Both the position numbers and the translations under genes were made by a program. Under the pieces are notes generated by a model. That model did no database searches. It was given only the letters and a program-made list of their open reading frames with translations, and had not been told where the DNA came from. From contig CANTUQ010000055.1 of assembly GCA_947683425.1 (NCBI GenBank), positions 10,763,501 to 10,827,500 of the forward strand: a stretch of 64,000 bases of DNA, written 5' to 3'. Source of the DNA: Excoecaria cochinchinensis (taxonomy: Eukaryota > Streptophyta > Magnoliopsida > Malpighiales > Euphorbiaceae). Positions 31,766-41,974 of this stretch are shown in pieces. Position 1 is the first letter of the stretch, and every line of letters begins with the position of its first letter.

Positions 31766-33196
31766 TTATGGATCCATGCATGAGTTGGGGAAGACATTAT
31801 AGTCTTCATCTGCTAGATCAAAGATGGGCTCTGTTCCAGAGGATGAGCTTGCTTTTGAAGAACCTGAAGGGGCTTTCGAAGAAGTGACCTTGCTTTGGAG
31901 AAGTTGGGCCATAATCTGAAAGTATTCCTCTTCAGTTTTTGTTGCCGCCAGTTGTGTTTGAGCAAAGGATTTATGTGCCAGAAACTGAGTTGTTGCTGGT
32001 TCTGCTCTGAGAAATCCCTGACTTTGGAGCCATAAGCTTACGGCAGGTTTTCTGATGGAGTTCGGAATAGAGAATTTTGTCCACCATCTGATTTTAAATC
32101 TTCTGACCAAGTTTATCTGTGCTTCTTGTTGATGGTAATCCAGATACCAGGCTATTACCCATGGTAAGAAAAACCTAGTCGCAAAAAGCAATAAAGGTTT
32201 GTAAGAGGTTTTGAAAAGGGTATAGCTTTCCTAGATTTGGGGTTTTAGTATTTCAGGAGAAGCTACATACAATTTCCACCAGTGAGCGAACCAAAAAGGA
32301 ATTTTGGTAGAGTCATGTTTGAGGTTAAAATAAAACAACCAGGTGTGGGTGAAATTTGCGTTTTGGAAAAGGAAAGCATTGTACTAGGCCTATTGGTAAT
32401 CTCAGTAGGAATAGGTCCGGCAATGGTTATAGGTAGTTTTAAAATCAACAGGAAAGGATTTGGGTTGATGGAGGTTTTGTCCCCACTCAAGAGGAGAGAG
32501 AACTTTATGGATTTTTCCCATTGAATAGTTGACTGGTTCGATTTTGGGATTGTCTATAATGGACACAGAACCCGTCAATTCAAGAATTGCCCTGTAATAA
32601 GGCTGGGGTTTTGTTAAATCCCAAGGTTTAAATAACCATTCTTTAGGGAAAACTTTTGAAATGGCCATCTGAGGGTTTTGAAGATAAAATCCTTCCTCCA
32701 TGGTCCAAATGAATTGAAAATCTATTTTGACAAAATAATTTGAAATGTTTTTTGATTGAGATAAAACAATTTGAGAACTATTTTGAGTTAAAACAATTTT
32801 TGAAAATTCCTCTTGCAAGGATTTTGAGGAGATAACTCTGAGATCGGAGGGTTTAATAAGTTGTCTACTATAAGATGCCTCTTGTGTAGGTTTTGTCATT
32901 TGTTTGGAGGAGGGTTTTGAGGATGAAGATCCTTCCTCTGGTTTTGAAATAGTTTGAGAAGATTTACCTGACTGCTGTTCCAACAACATTTTTAGAAGGG
33001 AGCCAAGTTCTGGCTGTTTGGAAAGAGTCTCAATCCATTGTTGGACTTGAGACTGTTTGGCAAGGGCCTCTTCATCTTCTTCGACGATTTGAGCCCATGA
33101 TTTAATTTCTATAGCAAAAGAGGCTGCTACAGGTTTTGAAACTTTTTGGTCCTCTCTCTGGACCTCTTTTCCCTTTCCTTTCGATTTTCTGGGCAT
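31766..33196 (-). pseudogene. Copy A ORF2, caulimovirid protein of unknown function
   Basis: A 264-codon frame starts at 33196 (MPRKSKGKGKEV, strongly basic). It passes through an acidic/coiled stretch and a Ser/Lys/Pro-rich linker, then a domain with GFYLQNPQMAISKVFPKEW and LTKPQPYYRAILELTG. It stops at 32402. After a roughly 200-base frameshifted interval a second frame (32191-31766) continues with FATRFFLPWVIAWYLDYH, RFKIRWWTKFSIPN and a Ser/Ala-rich acidic tail. Copies B and C contain the same two parts in the same order, so they were one protein of roughly 460-480 residues. I recognise no enzymatic motif. Some florendovirus genomes carry an extra ORF after the polyprotein. Equating the two is inference. 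Confidence 0.6.
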
Positions 33197-33198
33197 TT

Positions 33199-33789
33199 TT
33201 AGGTCCTGTTTTGAAGGAACTCTCTGGTTAGAAAATCAGGAATCAAGTTTTTATCTCCCTTAACAAATTCAATTTCAAAATCAAATATACTAAGGATAGC
33301 TTGCCACCGGGCAAAAATCTGTTTTGATGCGATGTTTTGAACATCTTTTTGTAAAACTTCCTTGGCAGATTTGCAATCAATCCGAAGTAAAAACTTCTGA
33401 TTTAATAAATCGCTTTGGAATTTTGAAATGCACATGACAATTGAAAGAATTTCTTTTTTAATTGTAGAATAATTTTTCTGACAATGATTCCAATGTGTAG
33501 ATGTGAACTGGACTATGCATTATTTCCTGCCCAATTTTTGTTTTAAAATACCTCCATATCCTAAGTCAGACGCATCAGTCTCAACAATCTTAAATGCTAA
33601 AGGGTCAGCTAAATGCAGGCATGGGATTTCCTTAACCTGTTTCATAATTTGCTGAACGATACTTGTGTGTTCATCAGACCAAGCTACAAGGGTTTTCTTC
33701 AACCTATCATGCAAGGGTTTTGCTAACCGGTTGATGTTTGGACAAAAATCTAGAACATAATTCAGACTTCCTAGGAATCTCTGAAGCAT
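33199..33789 (-). pseudogene. Copy A RT thumb and RNase H
   Basis: Starts with RT C-terminal LQRFLGSLNYVLDFCPN and PLHDRLKK, then the RNase H core with KIVETDASDLGYGGILKQ (first catalytic Asp in ETDAS). A stop or frame change near 33520-33440 interrupts it. It resumes LLRIDCKSAKEVLQK (catalytic Asp in RIDCKSA) and ends FEIEFVKGDKNLIPDFLTRE, the typical caulimovirid RNase H end. ORF2 follows almost at once. Confidence 0.75.
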
Positions 33790-33839
33790 GGTTTTATCTA
33801 GAATTTTATCTGGAAACTTATCAGCTCTGTATTGGTGTA

Positions 33840-34450
33840 ATTGTCCCTTGGGAAATGTAATGTCCTAAGAAACGAATTTTTGTTTGGAAAAGAGAGATTT
33901 TTGTTTTTAAAACAACAAGTCCATTTTTCTTTGCCCCATTGAAAAATATCCTGAGGTTTTTGAAATGCTATTTAATTGACTCCGTAAAGACAAGAACATG
34001 ATCTATATAAACAATGCAGAAATTTGAAAATGGATTAAAAATCTCATTCATAATTCTTTGAAATTCTGAAGGAGCATTTTTTAAACCAAACGGCATAACC
34101 GTCCACTCATACTATCCAAAAGGAACAGTAAAAGCGGTTTTGTAACGATCTTTTGGTTCAATCAGAATTTGCCAAAAACCTGATTTCATATCAAATTTTG
34201 AGAAAACAAATGCAGAATGCAGTTTTTGCAAAAGAACTTTTTTGTTGGGAATCGGGTACCGAATCCATTTTAAAGCCTTGTTTAGTGGTTTGTAATTAAT
34301 TACAAGCCTAGGCGTACCTCTTTCAATTTCAGAGTTTTTATTAACGTAAAAAGCTGCACAGCTCCAGGGAGATCTGGATTCTGTGATTAGACCTTTTTGT
34401 TTCAAATCTTGAATCTCTCTTTTGCAATGTTCTTCGAGATCATGATTCAT
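33840..34450 (-). pseudogene. Copy A reverse transcriptase fingers/palm
   Basis: The best stretch (34450-34112) shows KQKGLITESRSPWSCAAFYV, RLVINYKPLNKALKWIRYPI, and FSKFDMKSGFWQILI with the first catalytic Asp in KFDMKSG. After a stop the motif near 33990 reads YIDH where YxDD is expected, so the second metal-binding Asp of the pair is lost. Frameshifts follow toward RNase H. It cannot be active. Confidence 0.75.
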
Positions 34451-34654
34451 TTGAATGGGTCTGGCTTTTGTTGGAATTTATTTTTCTGAAAATTCATTTT
34501 CATATGGTAAGTCAACCATATGTTGTTTTCTGCTCCAGAAGGCATTTGGTAAATCTGAACAAATTTCATTTTCAATCATCCTTTGAAAATCAGAAATTCT
34601 TTATTTTACCAAATCATTTTCTAATCCCTTTTGGATTTTGAAAAAGGAAACATC

Positions 34655-35203
34655 CTATTTGAGAAATTGTAAATGTTTTTGTTTTCCTTGAATCATACAA
34701 TTTAATTCACTTTTGTAAACAGAACAAGCTTTTAAAAGGTTAAGATTTCTTATTTTGGGTTTTTCAACAAAAGGGAAAACAATTTTTTCTCTATTTGTTT
34801 TAAAGGAAATATCATCATACGTAACAGAATAGGGAGTAATCATATTGATAAATGGAGTCCCTAGAATGACAGTATGACTGATATTTTCAAGTAGAACAAA
34901 AGGAGTTTTAATGAAGATGCTACCATTTTGGATGGAAGCTTCTGTTTTAAATTTTATTTTCATGTCGGAGTTATTAGCTGCGATAAATTTTTTAGAAGTT
35001 TTTTCAGAAAATCATTTTGGAACGATACAGGTTTTAAAAAAATTTAAATCTGCTCCAGTATCGAAAAGAGCAACTGTATCCATCTTGAAATCATATGAAA
35101 AAACAAGGGAAACTTTTACCAAATATTTTCTTGTGGTTATTTCTCTTAAAATGAACAAGAAATCATTTGGAGCGTATTCTAAACTTTGAATTTCATTTTC
35201 CAA
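34655..35203 (-). pseudogene. Copy A aspartic protease
   Basis: The first part contains the active site ALFDTGADLNF (DTGA intact). A frame break near 35010 separates it from the second part, FVLLENISHTVILGTPFINM, the flap/ILG motif typical of retroviral-type aspartic proteases. Copies B (39285-39641) and C (about 43600-43920) are homologous. Confidence 0.7.
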
Positions 35204-35205
35204 GT

Positions 35206-35700
35206 CTAGATTAGCAGTTTCGTTTTCTTCTTTTTCTTAATTTTATTATCATTAGAACTAGAGTCTTGTGATAAAAAAGCATGAAGAAGATTTGAATCTT
35301 TCTCCTGTTTTTCTTTAAGAGTTTTCAGCTCTTGTTTGACAATTTTAATTTTTTCTTGAAGCGATTGAATTGTCACAGGAGGTTTTTCTTTCGATTTAGT
35401 ACTTAGGATTTTAGTGAGATCATAAGTACTATTTGGAATGAGTTTGGAAGTGGAAGGTTTTGGAGATTTTGGTTCAAAGGACTTCAAAAGTTTTTCAATG
35501 ATTTCGTTTTGGAGTTTTGAATCTTCCACTTGTTTAATGATATCAAGAATCAATTCTTGATCTTTTGTTAAAACATTTATTGATTTGAAACTACTACCCG
35601 ACTCACTACTAGAGGAATCAAGGGCAGCAACTTCATCATTTTGAAAAGAATCTTCTGTTTCTGATGATTCTGTTTGGGATTAACTTTCAGATGTTTCAAG
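35206..35700 (-). pseudogene. Copy A charged linker between capsid and protease
   Basis: Acidic/Ser-rich segment, then a probable coiled coil (LQEKIKIVKQELKTLKEKQE) and a lysine tail (NKIKKKKKTK). It belongs to ORF1. One stop near 35680 interrupts it. Confidence 0.55.
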
Positions 35701-36662
35701 GAGGATGGCTTCAATTTTTTGTATTATTTCTTCCTCAACTTGTAACTCTTGAAGTTTTTTGTTAAGTCTGCAATATTTTGAAGTATGGCCGGGTTTGCCA
35801 CACTTAAAACAAGTGATTTGTTTGGAAGCTGGTTTGAAGGATTTTTTAAAAGATCTTATTCTCTTGTAGGGTTTCTATGGTTTAGATCTTTTATAAAACT
35901 CTTGTTTGTTTGGTTTAGAAGAAAATCGTTTATGAAACTTTTTATAGGATTTGGAACAAGAACCTCCACAGGTTTTGTTTGACCTTCTGTGGAGACTTCG
36001 AACTGTTTACAGAATGATCCTAATTCTTGTCTGGTTTTCTTCATCTCCCATTTTAAATGTTTTTGAAGTTTTAAATCTTGGCAGATCTTTAAACCTTCTT
36101 TTTGAGTGAAACTAACTAATTCCCCATAGGTCAGATGGCTAAAAGGAATTTGGTTAATCCCAAAAGCTTATTTGATTTTATTACGGACTCTTTCTCCTAA
36201 AAGGGTAAGAAGGCCAGCAAGGAATTTTTCTTTCCAAAACGGTTGATTGGAATCTTCCCTAAGCATTACCCTAGTCAAGAAAGTGTTTATGGAATTTTGA
36301 AAATCAGAAAGCTTTTTACACCTAAGGTTTGAAAGTAATTCTGCATTTTTGTCTTTCAAATGAGAAGAATCACCTATGAAGTGTAGACTAATCGTATGGA
36401 TTAGGGTGGCTACAGCATCAGGTATGGGGTTACCTATCTCGTCAAGAATGGGTGTTCCATCCTCTGTGGTTTGGATAGCACCTAATATTTCTAACTGCTG
36501 TTGGGCAGTGAGATGATAATCCCACCATCCTTTCAGTTGTCCTGAAAATCCTACAATGAGAAGTTCAGCGATGGCTCTATCAGATGTGCTGGTTTGGGTT
36601 TTGTAAGCGTCGGAGGCCATAGTAATCTGTTGCAGAAGACTAAGGATATTATATTCAGACAT
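35700..36662 (-). pseudogene. Copy A capsid and zinc knuckle
   Basis: The 164-codon frame (36662-36168) contains SGQLKGWWDYHLTAQQQ and SFLTRV-like TFLTRVMLREDSNQPFWKEK, a capsid core of caulimovirid type. It is closed by a stop at 36166, where homologous frames continue (AFGINQIPF). After a basic region the zinc knuckle CFKCGKPGHTSKYC (CX2CX4HX4C) lies at about 35770-35815. Confidence 0.7.
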
Positions 36663-36707
36663 ACCATCTATGTTCCATTCATAGACAGTAGAGGCATTAA
36701 ATTTAGA

Positions 36708-37469
36708 CTAGGACAGAATGTTTGGTCTATTTTTTATGCCTAAGTCTGGGGCTGTGGTCATGGTTAAAGGTTGACCTTTCTGCCAAACAAGTTTGAATAG
36801 TTCCTCCTTCTGTTTTGGCCGTGTATCTTCAAAGTCAGATACCTGATCTAAAGCACTAAAAGCTTTGCTACGTTCAGGGGTGTCTTTTACAACTTCTGGT
36901 GTAGATGTAGAGGTATGCTCTATCCTACTAAGTTGGGTTTTAAGAGCTTCGATAAATTCTGATTTACCTTCCCTAAACAATTTTTAACTTGTTTTGAAGA
37001 CCAGAAAAGGTTTGAACACTGGACTTTTCAGTTTTGAAGCTGTCGATTTAACCTGGGAGACGACAGTAGTAGTTTTCTGGTTTTCCTCTATCCTAATTAA
37101 CTGCTTAGCAATTGTACTAAGATGAGTGTTTGTAAAATTGTTCTGTTGAAGAATATTTTTAATATCCTTATTTGAATAATTACTTAGAGTTTTGTAAGGT
37201 GCAGCATCTATAGTGGTTTCTAGATGTGCAATTTTAATTTGTCTTAAAGGCGGATGTTCAGATTGAGTCATTTTCCCATCTACCATTTCCCATTTTGTAA
37301 CCTTATTCCTAATAGTAACGGGGTTGACAAATTTGGTGTTTGATATGAATGGATATGAAATTTTATTTTGAGATGCGTAAATTTCAAACCAGTTAAAGAA
37401 TAAAACATGAGCTTTGTTTTGCATGACAAAGTCATAAAACTCATTTTGAATTTCTTTCCTTTTATCCAT
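36708..37469 (-). pseudogene. Copy A ORF1 N-terminal remnant before the capsid
   Basis: Two adjoining frames (37469-36984 and 36980-36708) with a stop between. The first has NKAHVLFFNWFEIYASQNK and WEMVDGKMTQSEHPP. The second ends VWQKGQPLTMTTAPDLG. This arrangement precedes the capsid in plant caulimovirid polyproteins. I do not see a recognisable 30K movement-protein core, which should lie further upstream and is probably deleted. Confidence 0.6.
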
Positions 37470-37598
37470 AAAATTTTTGAAAAACTAATATCTTTTTTTT
37501 GAATTTTTTGAAGAATAGAAATCCTGATGCAAGAAAGTTTTGTCAACTTCAAATTCCTTTTCTGGATAAAACGGGACTACAAAGAAAAAAGGTTTCAT

Positions 37599-37653
37599 CC
37601 TTTATTGCTTTTTGCGACTAGGTTTTTCTTACCATGGGTAACAGCCTGGTATC
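37599..37653 (+). repeat. 55-bp inverted ORF2 fragment at the right edge of copy A
   Basis: Reverse complement of 32143-32197 with one mismatch, ending GCCTGGTATC directly at the AT run. It is an ORF2 piece joined to the far end of the viral insertion in opposite orientation. Confidence 0.88.

Positions 37654-37679
<26 letters not shown>
37654..37679. repeat. (AT)13 microsatellite at the right edge of copy A
   Basis: Pure AT run joining viral sequence to the last piece of the G1 LTR. Confidence 0.95.
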
Positions 37680-37687
<8 letters not shown>

Positions 37688-38119
37688 CGGTTATTGTATA
37701 TTGTATTTGGTTTCCCTACTAAGCATTATCGTTTAGCACGGGTTTCTAATCCATGTAGGTTCTGAAGCGAAGTGATCCGAATGACGGTCCCGCATTGGCA
37801 AAGGCCAACACTAGGAGTGCTAATAGTGTAGGTTTTGGGTAATTTTGTATTTTGAAATATCTGCAGTTAAATATTTATTTTGGGAAAATTAATGTATGTA
37901 ATGTAATAATTAACTAATAGATATGTAAATATGTATGTGTGTGTTTAGGCATGTGATCTGCATGAGAAATCCGCTGCATGAGAATGAGTTGTAAGAAAGA
38001 AATTTACTTATACAGGTTTTCTGCTTGTGTATAGACACTATAAGTGCATGTGATTGTTGCGTAACGACTGTTCTTGACTGCTTTAGTTGAGCTAAAGGAG
38101 TGGTCGGGAAGGGGCGTTA

Positions 38120-38760
38120 CAGAACTTCTTTGAAATCTTCATTGCAAAAAACTCTATGATTTTCAAAACTACAAAAATACTTTCTTAACAAGGGTAATGC
38201 TTATGGAATATTCTAACCAACCTTTTTGGGAAAAAAAAAATTCTAGCGGGTCTTACTACCCTTTTAGGAGTAAGACTTTGCAACAAAATTAAAGAAGCTT
38301 TTGGAATGAAATGAATTCCCTATAATCAATTAACTTATGGAAAATTAGTTAGATTCACACAAAATGAAGGTTTGAAAATCTATAAAAAAAAAAAAAAACA
38401 AACCAAGAGCTACGATGTTTCTGCAAATAATTTGAAATCTCTATAGATAACCTATCAAAAGACTAGAGAGGTTTTTATTCAAAATCCAATAAAAAGCCAT
38501 GCAAAATTTTTTATTTTTCAAAACCCAACCAAAAAAGAGTTTTATAAGAAGTCCAGACCATAAAAACTTACAAAAAAATAAAGGACTTTAAGAAAATCCT
38601 TCAAACCACAAAATATAAAACAAGTCACTTGCTACAAATGTGGCAAGTCAATACATATTTCAAAACATTGTGGAATTAGCAAAAAAAAAAAATCATGAGT
38701 TACAGGTGAGTAAGAAGCAATTCAAAAAATTGAAGCACTCCTCCTTGAAACTTCAGAAAG
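38120..38760 (+). pseudogene. Copy B capsid end and zinc knuckle
   Basis: Degraded counterpart of the copy A capsid (segments equivalent to TFLTRV...NQPFW and the following basic region). The zinc knuckle at about 38632-38672 reads CYKCGKSIHISKHC, with all four ligands kept. Confidence 0.65.
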
Positions 38761-39284
38761 TAACACAAAAACTGAATCATCAAAAAATGATGAACCTTTG
38801 CAATTTAATGAATTGGCAGCCCTTGATTCCTTTAGTGAATTTGGTGTTCTAACAAATGATCAAAAATTAATTTTTGATGTTATTAAATATGTGAAAGATT
38901 CTAAACTCCAAAAGGATATTATAGAAAACTCTTAAAATCCTTTGAATCGAAACCCTCTCAAGCTTCCACATCCTTATCCTCCTCTCTACTTCCAAACAAT
39001 ACCTATGATCTTACAAAAATCTTAGGTACAGAAACAAAAACAAAAAATCTTGTAACCATACAATCACTTCAAGAAGAAATTAAAATAGTCAAATAAGAGT
39101 TAAATACTCTTACAAAAAAATAGGAGACTGGCTCAAATTTTCTTCAAACTATTTTTTCGCAAATAGCATAATAGAGTTCTAATGAAGAAGAGAAAGATAA
39201 AGAATAAGAAAACAAAATTAAAATTTAGAAAAAATTCTAGATGATTTCTTGTTTGTTTTATGAGCCGTTACTTCAAGAAAATAT

Positions 39285-39641
39285 TTGATCAAAATCACTC
39301 TTATTTTTTTAGAAGATTTTAAGATTGACACTATCCCTTTTTTTGATACAAGTGCAAATTTAAATTGTGTAAAAAGTTATATTGAACCAACAAGACTTTT
39401 TGAAAAATCAAATGAAAAACTTGTTACTGCTAACAACTCCGACATGGACATTAAAAGCAAAATCGAAGTTTCTATAAGAAATGGAAATATTTTGATTAAA
39501 ACTCCTTTCATTTTGTTAGAAAATATTAATTTCAGTGTCATTTTAGGGACTCCTTTCATTAATATGACAATTTCTTATTTTGTCAATTATAATAGTATTT
39601 CTTTCAAAGCAAAAAGAGGAAAAAAAAATTCCATTCATTGA
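39285..39641 (+). pseudogene. Copy B aspartic protease
   Basis: 118-codon frame: IPFFDTSANLN has the active-site DTG altered to DTS, so it would be impaired. Next are IKTPFILLENINFSVILGTPF and FVNYNSISFKAK. It aligns with the two broken protease frames of copy A as one continuous frame. Confidence 0.7.
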
Positions 39642-39644
39642 AAA

Positions 39645-39728
39645 ACCTCTTAATTGGCATATTGTTCCTTAAGAAATATAATGTCTTAGCAAATGAATTT
39701 CTGTTTGGAAAAGAGAGATGATTTGCAA
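39645..39728 (-). pseudogene. Inverted RT fragment in copy B
   Basis: The plus strand here (AATGAATTTCTGTTTGGAAA and neighbours) matches the plus strand of copy A at about 33838-33895, although A and B are coded on opposite strands. The fragment is therefore flipped within B and replaces the RT/RNase H region. Confidence 0.6.
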
Positions 39729-39899
39729 AACCAAAATCTTTTAATCTAGGAAAGGATCGAAACCTTTTCAAAATAGTTATAGATAGAACAACTCCTCAAA
39801 CAAGCTTTGGAGATTCAAAACCTTATATACTGAAGAAGAACACTTAGGTAAGGCACGTCAATTATTTTCAAAACCTGAGAAAGTGATAATTTTCTTGCT

Positions 39900-41070
39900 C
39901 AAAATCTCATTCTCAAAGCATTTTAAAACCCTTGCAAGAGAGTTCCTGCACCAAAATTGTTTGAAAACCCTCTTAGGGGTGATTTATACACAAAAATTAT
40001 TTCAATATCCTCAAATGACGAATTTTTAAGAATTGTTTTGTCTTAAAATGATTCTCAGATTTTATTATCACAATCAAAATTAAAATCGAAATATTTTGTC
40101 AAAATAGATTTCCAAAACATCTAGACCATGCAAGATGGTTATTTTCAGCCGAACGCTCACATTGCAATGTCAAAAATTTTCCCAAAATGTTGATTTTTCA
40201 AGCCTTGGGATTTAATAAAACCCCAGCCTTATTACAAGGCAATTATTGAATTGGCTAGTTCTGTATCTTTCCAAGATAATCCCAAGACTGGCCCAGTCAA
40301 TTATTTGACAAGGAAAATCCATAAAGCTCTTTCTCCTATTGAGTAAGGACAAAAGCTTCACAAACCAAAACACTTTTCCACTGACTTCAAAACCACCATA
40401 AACCATTGTAGCACTTATACCTACTGGGATTACCAGCAAGCATGGTATAATACCTTTCGTTTCCAAAACACGAACTTCACTCAAACCTGGTTATTTTAGT
40501 TTAACTTTAAAATAGAAACAACCAAATTTCCCTTTTGGTTTGTCCATTGGTGGAGTTTGTATGTGGTTATTTCTAAAATTTTTAGACTAGAATTTCATAA
40601 GAGTTACAACCTTTTCAAAACCTCTTACCAACTTTCTGATAGAGAAAAATGGTTTGCTCCTTTGATGCTCTTTTCAACAAAATTCTTCTTATCTTGGGTA
40701 ATAACTTGATACTTAGAATATCAGCAAAAAAAAAAGCTTATCCCAATCTTATCAGAAGGTTTAGAGTTCACTGGTGGACAAAGTTGTCAAACCCTACCGG
40801 TATAAAAAAAACATGTAATTATTCAATGGCTCCAGTGTTAAGGCCTTCTCAAGTTGGATTTTGGAACACACAGTCTCTAGGCCAAAAGCCTTTTGCGCAA
40901 ACTTAACTAGCAACTGCAAAAATAGAAAAGGACCACTTTGCAATTATGGCCTAACTCCTGTAGAGTAAGGCTTCTTCCTCAAAAGCTTCCATTCAAATGC
41001 AGACTCGTCCATAAAATTCGAGCCCATTATAAATTTGGATGATGATAATGAAGATAATTGTTATTGCATT
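39900..41070 (+). pseudogene. Copy B ORF2
   Basis: Degraded counterpart of the copy A ORF2: segments equivalent to KIDFQFIWTMEEG, PYYRAILELTG and, in a clean stretch (40649-40906), RRFRVHWWTKLSNPTGIKK. Many stops and frameshifts. Confidence 0.6.
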
Positions 41071-41379
41071 TTCCCACCTCCATACTAGGCCTCTTTCCAA
41101 ACATAGGCTCAACCTATACTTTCCAAACATATGGACTCACTCCATATCTTGTGTTTTCAAAATACGCTTAGCCCGTTCTTTGTAAAAGGCCTAGCCTATA
41201 CATGAAAAAAAAAGTCAAAAAGGAAAACGATTTATGTGGCATTTTATCTTATCAATATCTTTTCTAGCAACTTTCTCCAAATAATGTAAAGCAACAGGAA
41301 TGCTGCATGTGAAGCTCTAGCTTTACAGCTCATATAGTCACTTCACTTATCAAAAATTTATCAAAAATCTTAGAAACGC

Positions 41380-41820
41380 CATTGGAAACTCCCTATAAGA
41401 AGGCTTTTCCTCCTCCTTGAAAGGCAAAATTCTCTTCTAAGATCAAACACATTCAACTTAGCATTTTAGGAAGCTCATGTGTCGAGCACTCCTTGTAAAA
41501 TCTTGAGTTGAGTGTATCTCTTGTATTCCAAAAAACTATTTTGCATTTTCTCCATTTTCAGATCTTGTAAGTATAATAAGGTCATGAGTTGAGCATTTTG
41601 TAAATATATTTTACTTACATTATATGTTAGTTTTTACTTTAATTTATTTTTATTTAATTTTTAACTCTATAAGTATGCTCTACATTTGTAGCGTAAGCTG
41701 ATATGGTGCATTAAAAACTCTATTCATTTCATTTATTTTAATTTAATTTGCATTTGAATGTATTTCATTTTAATTTTACCCTTTGATCATGCGACATCCT
41801 TAATATCAGATCTTATGGGG
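41380..41820 (+). promoter_or_regulatory. Copy B promoter/R region and decayed primer site
   Basis: CTATAAGAAGG at about 41391 is TATA-like. Downstream are GCTCATGTGTCGAGC and TCATGAGTTGAGC, related to the stem motifs of copy A. ATAAGTATGCTCTAC parallels copy A near 31190. The primer site at 41801-41814 is decayed (TAATATCAGATC for TGGTATCAGAGC). Confidence 0.45.
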
Positions 41821-41974
41821 TCTTGTAATTATAAAATAGATTATTGATAATTTTAAATATAATTTGTTCTTGAAAAAAATAAAATATTATATGGGTAAAA
41901 GATAGTTTCTAGGTAATAAGTCCCATTATCAGTCTTTGAGAGAAAAGGCATTTAGGGCAGTGAATCATTTGAAA

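Larger units (their letters stand above)
30446..37679 (-). mobile_element. Endogenous caulimovirid copy A (florendovirus-like)
   Basis: About 7.2 kb of pararetrovirus-like DNA on the minus strand. Order: capsid region, zinc knuckle, protease, RT, RNase H, a separate ORF2, promoter/R region, tRNA-iMet site, leader. There are no LTRs and no integrase, which separates it from retrotransposons. ORF1 is broken by several stops. A recognisable movement-protein domain is not seen at the upstream end. A (TA)23 run borders the left side and (AT)13 the right. The right end carries a 55-bp inverted ORF2 piece. A large ORF1 with an extra ORF2 suggests the florendovirus group, but lineage needs a phylogeny. 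Confidence 0.8.
20394..38119 (+). mobile_element. G1 3' LTR, in three pieces (20394-20903, 30151-30445, 37680-38119)
   Basis: After the integrase break the sequence matches the inverse of the 8506-11681 solo LTR, for example TTCTGTCACGAGCG at 20402 and ACTAAGCATTATCGTTTAGCACGG near 37713. It ends GGGGCGTTACA at 38119. The first tens of bases of the LTR are missing. Two insertions split it: chromovirus L (20904-30150, TSD GATAG) and caulimovirid copy A (30446-37679). The pieces total about 1.25 kb, well short of the 3.2-kb solo LTR, so parts were also lost. The flank at 38120 is caulimovirid copy B, the insertion target of G1. Confidence 0.7.
38120..41820 (+). mobile_element. Endogenous caulimovirid copy B
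   Basis: Plus-strand relative of copy A beginning inside the capsid gene where G1 inserted. Order: capsid end, zinc knuckle, linker, protease, short inverted RT fragment, ORF2, promoter/R, decayed primer site. RT and RNase H are missing. Heavily decayed by stops. Confidence 0.75.
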
